Assembly: GCA_937893675.1 (NCBI GenBank)
Contig: CALBGI010000043.1
Location: forward strand, 1 to 64,000
Direction: 5' to 3'
Length of the DNA stretch: 64,000 nt
From: an uncultured Blautia sp.
Lineage (GTDB): Bacteria; Bacillota; Clostridia; Lachnospirales; Lachnospiraceae
Shown: positions 44,137-53,001 of the stretch, piece by piece
Layout: each line of letters opens with the position of its first letter
Numbering within the stretch: the first letter of the stretch is position 1
Made by a program: the position numbers and the translations under genes
The notes under the pieces: model-generated
Told to the model about the DNA's origin: nothing
The model's database searches: none
The model's input: only the letters and a program-made list of their open reading frames with translations

Positions 44137-46410
44137 TTATATCAGTCCCGCTTCGGTGAAGCCCTGTATCAGCCTCTGGGGTGTGAGCGGGATCTCGTCA
44201 AACGCAACTCCGGTTGCATGAAGCACTGCGTTTCTGATGGCCGGTGCTCCCGGTATTGCCGGCGGCTCGCCAAGCGCCTTGTTTCCATACGGCCCCATAG
44301 GATCTGCAAGTTCCACAAAATCCGCCGTCAGATCCGGTGTATCCATGGTCGTCATCAGCTTGTAGTCCAGAAGATTTCCGTTCAAAGGCCGCCCTGTTTT
44401 CTCATCCAGAAGCAGCTGCTCGGACAGACCATACCCCATGCCCATGGACATGCCGCCATGCACCTGCATCTGGGCAAGCTGCGGATTGATGAGGATGCCG
44501 CTGTCGTGAACATTGATGATATCAAGCACCTTGATTTTTCCAAGACGCATATCCACCTCAACTTCGGCAAAACAGCAGCCTGTGGCAATGGTATTTTTCT
44601 TGACCTGTCTTGAGACCTCCGCAGTAATCGCGGAGGAATTTGTCAGACTGTAATAACTCTCCATAGCCAATTCTTCCATGGAAAGGACTTTGCGCTCCCC
44701 GGCCAGGATCCAGCCGTGGTCCATGGACAGTTCTTCGTTCTCATTGGGAAGAAGCTCCCTGGCATAGGCCAGGATTTTACTGTACATAAGCTCTGCGCAC
44801 TCCCGCACCGCCGTGCCTGTCACAAAGGACTGGCGGGACGCATAGGCGCCGGTATCAAAGGGCGTCACATCGGTATCCTGGGTACTCACAATATGAATAT
44901 CCTCCACATCCATATGAAGCGTTTCTGCCGCCATCTGGGAAAATACGGTATCTGCCCCCTGGCCGATTTCCGTTGCGCCAATCTGAAGCTGCATGCTTCC
45001 GTCCTGATTCAATACAAGTCTTGCACCTGCGATTTCCAGCGAAATAGGCCACACGCCGGTCTTGTAGGAAAACAGGGACATGCCCACGCCTCTTCGGATA
45101 TTTCCTGTCTGGTTCTTGTATGCCTCTCTCTTTTTGTCCCAGTGAATATAAGCCGCTCCCTTATCCAGGCACTCAAAAATCCCGTTTGTATTGGCTGCGA
45201 TCGGCTTGAGATAAGCATCCTCGTAATAGCCCTCTATGAGATTTTTCCTGCGGAATTCCAGCGGATCCATAGAAATCTCTTTTGCAATGTCATCCATAAA
45301 GCATTCTATGGCAAAGGCTGCCTGGGGAATGCCGTAAGCACGCATGGCCCCCGCCGCAGGACAGTTGGTGTATACCGTGTAGGCTTCTCCGCGGATGTTT
45401 GGGCAGGCATACTGCAGTCTCCAGGCCGTCAGACCGTTTGCCGCAATGGCATGGCCGTGTGAGGCGTAGGCTCCCTGGTTGGAAATCGCCAGCATATCTT
45501 TGGCAATGAGATGTCCTTCCTCATCCACTCCTGCCTGCAGATCGTATTCAATGGAATGGCGGGAACGGGTATTGACAAAGGTCTCCTCCCTGGTCAGCTC
45601 CAGCTTCACCGGACGTCCGCCCACCTGCATGGTGAGAAAGGCGTTCAGCGGCTCATAGAGAACATCCTGCTTATTTCCAAAACCGCCGCCGATATAAGGC
45701 TTGATCACACGCACCTTCCCCCAGGGAATTCCCAGAGCCTGCCCTACAACCCGGCGTACAATATGGGGAATCTGGGTGGAAGTCACGATTACCACACGTC
45801 CCTTTTCCATATATGCGTAGGAAACAGGATTTTCCAGATGACAGTGCTGAACAATCGGAGTCTTGTAGCTTTTCTTTACCACTGTGGCAGCTTCTCTAAG
45901 ACCCTTATCCACGTTTCCGATAAAGAAATTGCTCCGGTTCAGCACATTATCTTTTTTGTCCAGATGAATGGGGTGCGGACTTCCATACATGGATTTTCTC
46001 GGATGTATCTCTACCGGATATTCCTCGTATTCCACCTTGATACGCTCAAGAGCACGCTTTGCCGTCACCTCGTCCTCCGCCACAACTGCCGCGATATCGT
46101 CCCCGTAATAGCGCACGCGCCCGGTCAGAAGATTTCTGTCTGCAACATCCTGATGGGCCAGCTCCACGGACCAGGGATGCCCAGGCGTCGGATAACAGTG
46201 CTCCGGCACATCCTTAAAGGTCACTACCTTTACCACACCTTCCATGGCTTCCGCTTCGCTTGTATCAATGGATTTGACAATACCGTTCCCGATACGCGCG
46301 TGATACACCTTGGCTACCAGACAATCCGCCGGCGCCAAATCATCCGTAAACATCGCCCGCCCGGTTACCTTCTCATAAGCGTCCACTCTTGGAATACTTT
46401 TTCCAACCAT
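44137..46410 (-). CDS. xdhA: Xanthine dehydrogenase molybdenum-binding subunit
   Basis: 757 aa molybdopterin subunit of the xanthine oxidase family. It begins GKSIPRVDAYEKVTGRA, typical of stand-alone Mo subunits. Other landmarks are GGGFGNK, MRAYGIPQAAFAIE, ATEIGQGADTVF and the catalytic-base glutamate E715 in LGEPPAIPG. The downstream yqeB/yqeC genes imply a selenium-containing Mo site. It oxidises a purine such as hypoxanthine or xanthine, or in this cluster may run as urate reductase; direction is not deducible. A structured leader precedes it (46440-46584). Confidence 0.95.
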   Translation of the reverse strand: MVGKSIPRVDAYEKVTGRAMFTDDLAPADCLVAKVYHARIGNGIVKSIDTSEAEAMEGVVKVVTFKDVPEHCYPTPGHPWSVELAHQDVADRNLLTGRVRYYGDDIAAVVAEDEVTAKRALERIKVEYEEYPVEIHPRKSMYGSPHPIHLDKKDNVLNRSNFFIGNVDKGLREAATVVKKSYKTPIVQHCHLENPVSYAYMEKGRVVIVTSTQIPHIVRRVVGQALGIPWGKVRVIKPYIGGGFGNKQDVLYEPLNAFLTMQVGGRPVKLELTREETFVNTRSRHSIEYDLQAGVDEEGHLIAKDMLAISNQGAYASHGHAIAANGLTAWRLQYACPNIRGEAYTVYTNCPAAGAMRAYGIPQAAFAIECFMDDIAKEISMDPLEFRRKNLIEGYYEDAYLKPIAANTNGIFECLDKGAAYIHWDKKREAYKNQTGNIRRGVGMSLFSYKTGVWPISLEIAGARLVLNQDGSMQLQIGATEIGQGADTVFSQMAAETLHMDVEDIHIVSTQDTDVTPFDTGAYASRQSFVTGTAVRECAELMYSKILAYARELLPNENEELSMDHGWILAGERKVLSMEELAMESYYSLTNSSAITAEVSRQVKKNTIATGCCFAEVEVDMRLGKIKVLDIINVHDSGILINPQLAQMQVHGGMSMGMGYGLSEQLLLDEKTGRPLNGNLLDYKLMTTMDTPDLTADFVELADPMGPYGNKALGEPPAIPGAPAIRNAVLHATGVAFDEIPLTPQRLIQGFTEAGLI

Positions 46411-46439
46411 ATTCTCACCTTCTTTTCTTTTTTGTATGG

Positions 46440-46491
46440 AAAAAACCGGACAACTCCTCAGGAAAGTGTTCCCCTCAGGACGATTGTCCGG
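46440..46491 (-). terminator. Terminator-like hairpin in the xdhA leader
   Basis: CCGGACAA (46446-46453) pairs with TTGTCCGG (46484-46491). Inside, two GTCCTGAGG-like arms pair as well, giving a long near-continuous stem, and six U follow on the minus strand. Only about 30 bases separate it from xdhA, so xdhA must be transcribed through it. It is therefore a candidate attenuator as well as a stop for the upstream island operon. Confidence 0.7.
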
Positions 46492-46510
46492 CTCCGAACC
46501 ATGCTACTTT

Positions 46511-46584
46511 CTTATAATATGTTTCCTGAACAATAATTCAGAACATCAGGAACTATATTTTTATATATTTTAACATATTATAAG
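46511..46584. promoter_or_regulatory. Nested dyad upstream of xdhA
   Basis: Outer arms CTTATAATATGTT (46511-46523) and AACATATTATAAG (46572-46584) are perfect 13-bp complements. An inner pair TTCCTGA (46522-46528) and TCAGGAA (46546-46552) lies inside. On the minus strand this lies just upstream of the terminator-like hairpin, the layout expected of a riboswitch or protein-controlled antitermination leader. It does not match the purine or Moco riboswitch consensus as I remember them. Confidence 0.55.
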
Positions 46585-46661
46585 GGCTATTTGCAATTAT
46601 TTTTGTAGATTTTTCAATAGTTTTTTAATAATATAATCATTTTTATGCTTTCCAAAATATT

Positions 46662-47462
46662 TTACAAGTAGCACATAACCACAGGTTTTCTTCTTTCATA
46701 ACGATATAGTCGCATAAATCCTGCCTTTTTTAAAAGTTCTACTCCCAATACAAATGAATCCCCAATATCTTCTGGACGATGAGCATCTGATCCCAACGTA
46801 ACCAGTTCTCCTCCCAATTCGCGATACATACACATCACATCAAATGATGGCATACATTCCTGTATCCCTTGACGTATTCCCGATGTATTCAACTCAATCC
46901 CTTTTTCCCTACGAATTAAAATCTTCAATATTTCCTCTATTTTTTCTTTGTTTTCTTTATATAAACTACCGCAATTTTTCCGCATACTATAACGTTTGAA
47001 TAAGTCCAAATGAGCCAAGCAATCAAAACTTCCAGTCTCTGCCAACATTCTAACCGCATCATAATAACGCTTCGCAATCAATGGCGCCGTTTCTTCTGTA
47101 TACCGCAAGTTTTTTAAATCAACATCATCTAACTTATGAATAGCACCTAATATAAAATCAAATTCTCTTTCTTTTAAAGTTTTCAACGCATTCTCTGATG
47201 CCAAATATGCCTGTCCAACCTCCATTCCTGAAAAAATATTCAAACGACCGCGGAATTTTTCTCTGCATAGAGCTATTTCTGTAAAATATCGTTCTATGTA
47301 TGCTTCTTTATCAAATTTACAGTTTTGGTAATCTTGATAAAATTCTAAATGCTCTGTAAATGCAAGCATGTCTATTCCTTTTCTTAAAGCATTCGCACAC
47401 ATCACTTGCATGGGTACATTACAGTCTGCTGAAACTTTACTATGTACATGTGAATCAATCAT
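46662..47462 (-). CDS. PHP-family phosphatase, HisJ (histidinol-phosphatase)-like
   Basis: 266 aa from the ATG at 47462 (RBS CAAGGAG); a longer in-frame start lacks one. The PHP metal-binding motifs are HVHSKVS (H5, H7), FTEHLEF, GMEVG, GAIHKLDD, AHLDLFKRY and LGSDAHRPEDIG. These are typical of HisK/HisJ histidinol-phosphatases. Here it is the last gene of a fructosamine-type island with no histidine genes, so it may dephosphorylate a sugar phosphate instead. AT-rich codon use matches the island, not the flanks. Confidence 0.88.
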   Translation of the reverse strand: MIDSHVHSKVSADCNVPMQVMCANALRKGIDMLAFTEHLEFYQDYQNCKFDKEAYIERYFTEIALCREKFRGRLNIFSGMEVGQAYLASENALKTLKEREFDFILGAIHKLDDVDLKNLRYTEETAPLIAKRYYDAVRMLAETGSFDCLAHLDLFKRYSMRKNCGSLYKENKEKIEEILKILIRREKGIELNTSGIRQGIQECMPSFDVMCMYRELGGELVTLGSDAHRPEDIGDSFVLGVELLKKAGFMRLYRYERRKPVVMCYL

Positions 47463-47539
47463 AATTCTCCTTGATTTTTTAGGCATCCTATATTCTACAA
47501 ATTTCACAAAAGGACGCTAAATGCGCCCTTTTTTCACTA

Positions 47540-48373
47540 TCATTTCGAAAAATAATCAACCATCCAATCAAATGATTTTTTCATAGCCTCATGAGGGGTT
47601 CTACGGTATCGATCATTCAAAATTTCCAAACTCAGATAATAAGCATAGCCTGCTTTATCCAATTCATCTATCATATGACCTAACTTCAAGTTTCCCTCTC
47701 CAATGGCAAAATGTCCATTCGGTACACCATCACCCACATGAACATGACGTAGATAGTCTCCTAAATCACGTATTGCCCCTTCAATTGTCTCATCGGAAAA
47801 TCCCAGTGTAGCTGTATCAATCATTCCTCTAATCGCAGGAGAACCAACTGCCTCAATCATTTTAACAATTTTAGTACAAGTATCTGTCACTGTATATTCT
47901 TTAGGGGAAGTTTCCAACGCAATGGTTATTCCATAACCTTCAGCAATTTTTGCCAAATAAGCTACTGATTCTACTGCACGTTTCCAGATATCCTCATCAT
48001 TCTCATCCAAACATCCAAATCCTGCCAAAAATTGACAAAGTGTGATATCCATTTCTGAAGCAAATTCTATAGATTTCACATAAACGTCTAAGCTTCGTTT
48101 CCTTGCAATCACATCCTTAGCCGCAATATTAACCGGATATAAGCATTGTTCTGGTGTAAAACAAATCGGTGTTATATTATGATATTGTAATTGCTTTTTA
48201 ACAGCCCGCACTTGAGACAATCCTGCATCATCCACATGTAGATGAGGATAGCAAGCATAAAATTCCATTTTCTCTGCGCCTATCCGTTCAATTGAATCTA
48301 ATGCATATTCTAACGAATATTTGAAATACGGATAATTTGCCGCAGCAATCTGTTCCACTTTTAGATTTTTCAT
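47540..48373 (-). CDS. TIM-barrel sugar isomerase/epimerase, FrlC-like (paralog 1)
   Basis: 277 aa AP-endonuclease-2-like TIM barrel. The start is ATG at 48373; a TTG just upstream is less likely. Family landmarks are EFYACYPHLHVDDA, CFTPEQCLYPVNIA, IALETSPKEY, GMIDTATLGF and RHVHVGDG, with metal-ligand E, D and H positions of the xylose-isomerase-like fold. It is one of three related genes in the island; all begin with a K..QIA..NY.Y..YS.EY pattern. E. coli FrlC converts psicoselysine and fructoselysine. The paralogs probably act on different ketosamine epimers. Confidence 0.85.
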   Translation of the reverse strand: MKNLKVEQIAAANYPYFKYSLEYALDSIERIGAEKMEFYACYPHLHVDDAGLSQVRAVKKQLQYHNITPICFTPEQCLYPVNIAAKDVIARKRSLDVYVKSIEFASEMDITLCQFLAGFGCLDENDEDIWKRAVESVAYLAKIAEGYGITIALETSPKEYTVTDTCTKIVKMIEAVGSPAIRGMIDTATLGFSDETIEGAIRDLGDYLRHVHVGDGVPNGHFAIGEGNLKLGHMIDELDKAGYAYYLSLEILNDRYRRTPHEAMKKSFDWMVDYFSK

Positions 48374-48388
48374 CAACTTGTTCCTCCA

Positions 48389-49285
48389 TTAGTCAACTAT
48401 TTCGCAAACAATCTCCCAAGCTTCCTTCGCATATCTCTCCGCTTCAAAATAATAAGCTCTCTGGCAAATTTCAATAGTAACATAATCTGAATAATCCACT
48501 TCTGCCAACTGTCTCAAATTTTCGATAATCGGTAAATTTCCTTCATGAAATCCAATATGTCCAACAACATTTCTTCCTTGGCAGACTTTTTCATTCATCC
48601 TAGTTTCTCCCCAGGTTTTTTCTCTTACAAGCGTATTTCCTAAATGAACATGCTTTATTTGATTTATACCCAAAATCTGCAGGCTTTTTTCCATACTTTC
48701 ATCAAATTGTGCTAACTGTACGGTATCTAGCATTGCTTGAAGATTCGGATGATTTACTTCATCCAGCATTCGTTTTTGTTGAATAACAGTGTTCAAAAAT
48801 AACGAATCCTCTTGAGCTTGTGTTTCCAAAACCAAGATTACTCCATAATCAGCAGCCGTCTGAGCCAACTCTTTCACAGAAGAACGGCATCTCTCCCAAA
48901 TTTGTTCCTTTGGCTCATCTAAATATCCATTTCCTGGACAAAGCAGCATCCGTTTTGCACCAAGTTGCGCAGTATAAGAAATAGATTTTTTCATATGCTC
49001 TAAGCTATTTTTTCGTAACGTAGCATCTGAAGTAGAAATATCTACCGGATAGGTGTTCTGCTCAGGGCAAAAACAGATTGTTGTAAGTCCTTTTTCCTCT
49101 ACTCTTTTTCTCATTTCCCCGACTTGTTCCAAGCTATGTGAATTAACGCAAAGATGCGGCTTAGCTCCCCATATTTCAATATTAGAAGCACCAATGTTTT
49201 TTACAGATTCCAGAAAATACTCAAAAGAATATGCCACATAATGGTAATTTCCAATTGCAATTTGTTCTTTTTTCAACTTTTTCAT
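48389..49285 (-). CDS. TIM-barrel sugar isomerase/epimerase, FrlC-like (paralog 2)
   Basis: 298 aa; ATG at 49285 follows GGAG at normal distance, while a GTG five codons earlier does not. It shares with its neighbours EIWGAKPHLCVNS, CFCPEQNTYPVDIS, GNGYLDEPKEQIWERC, LVLETQAQE, AMLDTVQLAQF and KHVHLGN. Metal-binding acidic and histidine residues are kept. It lies 15 bases upstream of paralog 1. It acts in the cytoplasm on a sugar or sugar-amino acid. The substrate is unknown. Confidence 0.84.
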   Translation of the reverse strand: MKKLKKEQIAIGNYHYVAYSFEYFLESVKNIGASNIEIWGAKPHLCVNSHSLEQVGEMRKRVEEKGLTTICFCPEQNTYPVDISTSDATLRKNSLEHMKKSISYTAQLGAKRMLLCPGNGYLDEPKEQIWERCRSSVKELAQTAADYGVILVLETQAQEDSLFLNTVIQQKRMLDEVNHPNLQAMLDTVQLAQFDESMEKSLQILGINQIKHVHLGNTLVREKTWGETRMNEKVCQGRNVVGHIGFHEGNLPIIENLRQLAEVDYSDYVTIEICQRAYYFEAERYAKEAWEIVCEIVD

Positions 49286-49372
49286 TTTTTCTCCAATCAC
49301 CTTCCAATTTTGTTCTGCCTCAGACCGCTGTACAATATTTCTTAGTATAACAGCTTTTATATTTTTTGTTTA

Positions 49373-50341
49373 TTAATAGCTCAGTTTCCACATATATCTT
49401 CTTTTTGTCAATGGGTGTCTACGTACAATTGACAACTTTTCTGCATAAATCCGCAAAACTGGTGACAAAACGATTGGATTAAAGTAATCTAAAACATCTT
49501 TATCAAAATAATTTCCCAATGCAAAATCCTTTGCATCAACAATGGTAGTTTTTGTATGAAAACGCTGCAAAAATTCTAAAGTTCTAAGATCCATTTTTCT
49601 AGTACTGCCTTCATTTATTAGAAGTAAATATGGCACCCCTTCTTCCACCATCTCAAATGGTCCATGGAAAAAATCTCCATCATTAAAAGAAGTAGAAGGA
49701 ATCCATTGCATCTCCATCATCAAGCACGCGGAGAAAGACCAGGCAATTTCCTGCATCGCACCAGAACTTGTCACATATAACAATGGAATATTCTGATAAT
49801 CTTGCGCAAATCTTTCTGCATCTGAAGTGACTGTCTTTACGATTTTGTCAATAAAATCGTAAACTATATTGAAGCCTTTATATAATTTATCATAATTGGC
49901 GTATCCTTCACAATTATTCAACACCTCCGCTGCTATTTGAAGTACTTTTATCATTTTATCCATCTTAGAAGAATAACTATCATCCCATGCAAAGAGCACT
50001 GTATAGTCTGCATCCTTAGTCAACGCTGAATCCTTTTCATGAGTCACCGCAATTATATTCGCCCCCAATTGCTTTGCGTGGGTAGTAGCCTGAACACTTT
50101 CCGGTGTGTTGCCTCCTAAAGAGCAAGTAATCACAATTGCAGTTTCATCTACTGCCACTGGTGTAGCATAGATAAATTCATTAGCTGTCTGAATAGAAGT
50201 CCGTAGCTGTTTTGCCTCTTTGTTCAAAAAATAATAAGCCGGGTATAAGTCTGAACGAGAAGCACCGCATCCTACAAAATATACACTTTTAATCTGGTTA
50301 TTATCTGTAATTTCCTTAATTATTGACTTAATATTGTTCAT
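49373..50341 (-). CDS. frlB: SIS-domain fructosamine deglycase, FrlB-like
   Basis: 322 aa with two sugar isomerase (SIS) domains (about 10-150 and 170-322). It resembles E. coli FrlB in VYFVGCGASRSD, HGPFEMVEEGVPYLLLIN and the C-terminal RHPLTKRRY block. FrlB splits fructoselysine 6-phosphate into glucose 6-phosphate and lysine. Together with a FrlD-like kinase and FrlC-like isomerases, it points to Amadori compounds as substrates. RBS AGGAGGAAAA. Specificity for the amino acid part is not visible. Confidence 0.87.
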   Translation of the reverse strand: MNNIKSIIKEITDNNQIKSVYFVGCGASRSDLYPAYYFLNKEAKQLRTSIQTANEFIYATPVAVDETAIVITCSLGGNTPESVQATTHAKQLGANIIAVTHEKDSALTKDADYTVLFAWDDSYSSKMDKMIKVLQIAAEVLNNCEGYANYDKLYKGFNIVYDFIDKIVKTVTSDAERFAQDYQNIPLLYVTSSGAMQEIAWSFSACLMMEMQWIPSTSFNDGDFFHGPFEMVEEGVPYLLLINEGSTRKMDLRTLEFLQRFHTKTTIVDAKDFALGNYFDKDVLDYFNPIVLSPVLRIYAEKLSIVRRHPLTKRRYMWKLSY

Positions 50342-50431
50342 ATTTTCCTCCTAAACTTATAATCTACTTTTTAGATTTCAAGTAACTTACTTCAAATCCA
50401 CTAAATTATTAGGAGATTTTAGAACAAATAC

Positions 50432-51160
50432 TCAATCAATGTCCATTTCATAGGAAAAAGAAAACAAATCGCCCCTATAATAAGTAATGGAATATTCTAC
50501 TACATTCCCGTCCTTATCATAGTTCGTATTACAGGTTCTAAATCCTGCTGTACCATTTTTTAAATCCAAAAGTTTACACTCTCTTTTGTCAAAATAGTAC
50601 AATTCTATACTGTTTTTTCCCTTGGCAGGCTTATGATCATAAACTTGCTCTAAAATCTTCCACAGAGATACTTGTGAAAAGTCATACTGCATAATATCAG
50701 GTGTAAAACTCCCATTAATGTAGGATTCATCCACTGCCATTGGTTGGCCATTTCCTAGGCGTAAACGGAGCAAATGATAACAAATTGTTCCCATGCTTAC
50801 ATTGAGTCTTTTAGAAATCCAAGCATCTGCTTCCAACTTTTCGAAAGTAATCACTTTTGTCTCGAAATTTTCAACTCCACTTTCTTTCATATGTGTAGAA
50901 AATCCACCAATATGTAAAAAATTTCGTTTAACTTTCTTTCCAGCAACAAACGTTCCCTTCGAACCATTTCGATAAACATAGCCATCTCGAACCAATTCTA
51001 AAATAGCATTTCTCGCCGTCATCCGACTTATTTTGAAACGTTCACTCAGTTCCCTTTCCGATGGCAATCTATCATTCTTTTTGTACTCTCCTGATTCAAT
51101 CTTACCTATCAAATAATTTTTTATCTGAATATACCTAGGCAGTAATGTTCTTTCCTCCAT
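50432..51160 (-). CDS. GntR/HutC family regulator with UTRA domain
   Basis: 242 aa from the ATG at 51160 (RBS TAGGAGAG). The winged helix (about residues 10-70) has LPSERELSERFKISRMTARNA, and the UTRA effector domain follows, ending with EYSITYYRGDLFSFSYEMD. Members of this family, including FrlR, sense phosphorylated sugars or amadori products. A perfect palindrome with GGTATATACC core upstream of the operon at 55381-55394 is the probable binding site. Confidence 0.9.
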   Translation of the reverse strand: MEERTLLPRYIQIKNYLIGKIESGEYKKNDRLPSERELSERFKISRMTARNAILELVRDGYVYRNGSKGTFVAGKKVKRNFLHIGGFSTHMKESGVENFETKVITFEKLEADAWISKRLNVSMGTICYHLLRLRLGNGQPMAVDESYINGSFTPDIMQYDFSQVSLWKILEQVYDHKPAKGKNSIELYYFDKRECKLLDLKNGTAGFRTCNTNYDKDGNVVEYSITYYRGDLFSFSYEMDID

Positions 51161-51296
51161 ATTTTTTTCTCTCCTATCTGGCATTGTCTAAAAAGTCAGC
51201 CGCACTATTTTGTCCAAATTTTATCTGATTCGATTCTGTCCTTTTCAACATCTTACCATAGATAGTGCTCGATAGCATACATAATATGGAAAGTTT

Positions 51297-52127
51297 TTAC
51301 ATATATTGTTCAAATCTTTTCATATTGCGACAGTCATGTGAATAAGGATCGAAAAAATACTTTTGATCTGTAATCTCCTGTCCGAAATATCCTTGATAGC
51401 CATATTTCTTACATATTTTCAAATCCTCTTCCAAATTTCTGCATCCATCCCCCCAAATCAAATGCCCATAAGGATTTCCATCAATAAAATGCATATGCAC
51501 AATATCATTTCCAAAAACTTCAAACCATTGCTCTAATGTTTCTCCAGAGACACCTATTGCTGTAGTATCTACCAATACTTTCATATTTGGCTGATTCACT
51601 TCTGCTTGCATACGTTTAACATCCTCCAAGTGAACCACTAAATTAGATTCTTCCGGACGCAGACTTTCCATCGCAAGAACGATTCCACGCGTAGCAGCAA
51701 ACTCGCACAGACTTTGTAACATCTCCACGCATCTTTTCCACGCTTCATCCCGTGTTTCATCCAAATATCCCCATCCAGAATTACACTGCATAATCTTACA
51801 ACCCAGTTCTTCCGCAATCCGAATACCATTTTCAAAATATTGTTTACTCTTTTCAAATCCATAGGGCTTTACAGCAGCAAACTGGTACTGATACATACAA
51901 TTTTCTGGAGTAAATACTTTTACTTCTAATCCATGTGCTCTTATCTTCTTTGATATTTCTTTTGTTTCCTGATAACTTACTGCATCCATAAACAAATGAG
52001 GAATTCCTCCCCATAGTTCAATACTCTGAAAGCCCGCACGTTTTTGAGCATCCAAAAAGTAATCCAAGGAGTATTTCATATAATGAATATTCATTCCTGC
52101 TATCTGGTTTCTCTTTATCAGCTTCAT
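51297..52127 (-). CDS. TIM-barrel sugar isomerase/epimerase, FrlC-like (paralog 3)
   Basis: 276 aa xylose-isomerase-like TIM barrel. Landmarks are SIELWGGIPHLFMDA, VFTPENCMYQYQF, GWGYLDETRDEAWKRC, LAMESLRPEESN, VLVDTTAIGV and VHMHFIDGN. Of the three it looks closest to E. coli FrlC (IELWGG and the TPE..Y pattern). RBS AGGAGGAAAG, 11 bases after the kinase gene. Role: epimerisation of a ketosamine such as psicoselysine to fructoselysine, by analogy. Confidence 0.86.
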   Translation of the reverse strand: MKLIKRNQIAGMNIHYMKYSLDYFLDAQKRAGFQSIELWGGIPHLFMDAVSYQETKEISKKIRAHGLEVKVFTPENCMYQYQFAAVKPYGFEKSKQYFENGIRIAEELGCKIMQCNSGWGYLDETRDEAWKRCVEMLQSLCEFAATRGIVLAMESLRPEESNLVVHLEDVKRMQAEVNQPNMKVLVDTTAIGVSGETLEQWFEVFGNDIVHMHFIDGNPYGHLIWGDGCRNLEEDLKICKKYGYQGYFGQEITDQKYFFDPYSHDCRNMKRFEQYM

Positions 52128-52138
52128 TTACTTTCCTC

Positions 52139-52978
52139 CTAATAAGATTTGCCATAGCCAAAAGAACCATCCTCTAAACACTGGTTTGCTGAAAATTCTG
52201 CTGCCTTTTCCAGCGCCTTATGAATAGCTTTATGTTTTTCTTTTCCTTTTTCTAGCGTCAACTGAAGAAAAGTAATCAAAAAACTAGTTAAAAAAGCATC
52301 TCCTGCTGCCATAGTATCCTTGGCCTCCACATAATGGGGTAGCTGTCTCCAATTCTTTTCCTTCGTATACAAATACGCCCCTTCCACTCCACAGGTACAT
52401 AACACCATTAGACAGCCTTCATTTAATGCTCTTTTTGACAGTTCCTCGCGTTCTTTCTGAGTCAGATGACTGGTTGAAAAAAAAGCATAATCTACTATCG
52501 GCAGTATTTTACAAAGCTGTTCTTCCTGAAAATCATTCGAAAAATCATAAGAAATGTGACATCCCTGTTTATGCAATTCTTTCAATTCTTTTTCTGCGAA
52601 TCCATATAAACCAGAATGAATTAAATCAAACCCTTTAAGATACTCATAATCTGTTTTCTGCAAGCGTAACCCTTCTGTCCGGAGAATTCCACCTTGATTA
52701 CTCCCCAAAAATATACGCTCCCCGTTTTGCAATGTTACATAGGCCGCTCCATTTTCTCCTTGATATTGTCTGCAATGAGTGATGTCAATCCCTAGACCTT
52801 CCACACATTTTTTTACATATGTTCCCTCTTTATCGCTACCAAATGCTCCCAAAAATGCACTATCACATCCCATTTTCTTTGCAAACACAGCAAAATTTAA
52901 TGCATTTCCTCCAGGATACATCACATGAATGTGTTCATATTTGTCAACTACCTGATCGCCCAATCCCACCACTTTCAT
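52139..52978 (-). CDS. frlD: PfkB-family kinase, FrlD-like (fructosamine 6-kinase)
   Basis: 279 aa ribokinase-family kinase. The sugar-binding region reads MYPGGNALNFAVFAKKMG, close to FrlD of E. coli (FSGGNAVNVAVY), and the C-terminal anion-hole motif reads DTMAAGD (about residues 221-227). The family motif is DTxGAGD; here the first glycine is alanine, but the catalytic aspartate is kept. It would phosphorylate the ketosamine at C6 after uptake, making the substrate of the SIS-domain deglycase. RBS AAGGAG. Confidence 0.88.
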   Translation of the reverse strand: MKVVGLGDQVVDKYEHIHVMYPGGNALNFAVFAKKMGCDSAFLGAFGSDKEGTYVKKCVEGLGIDITHCRQYQGENGAAYVTLQNGERIFLGSNQGGILRTEGLRLQKTDYEYLKGFDLIHSGLYGFAEKELKELHKQGCHISYDFSNDFQEEQLCKILPIVDYAFFSTSHLTQKEREELSKRALNEGCLMVLCTCGVEGAYLYTKEKNWRQLPHYVEAKDTMAAGDAFLTSFLITFLQLTLEKGKEKHKAIHKALEKAAEFSANQCLEDGSFGYGKSY

Positions 52979-53001
52979 TAGATATCTCCTTCTTCCTATT
53001 T

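Noticed and set aside
46511..46584. Purine or molybdenum cofactor riboswitch upstream of xdhA
   Set aside because: The stems and loops do not contain the conserved bases of either class as I know them. Kept only as an unassigned structured leader.
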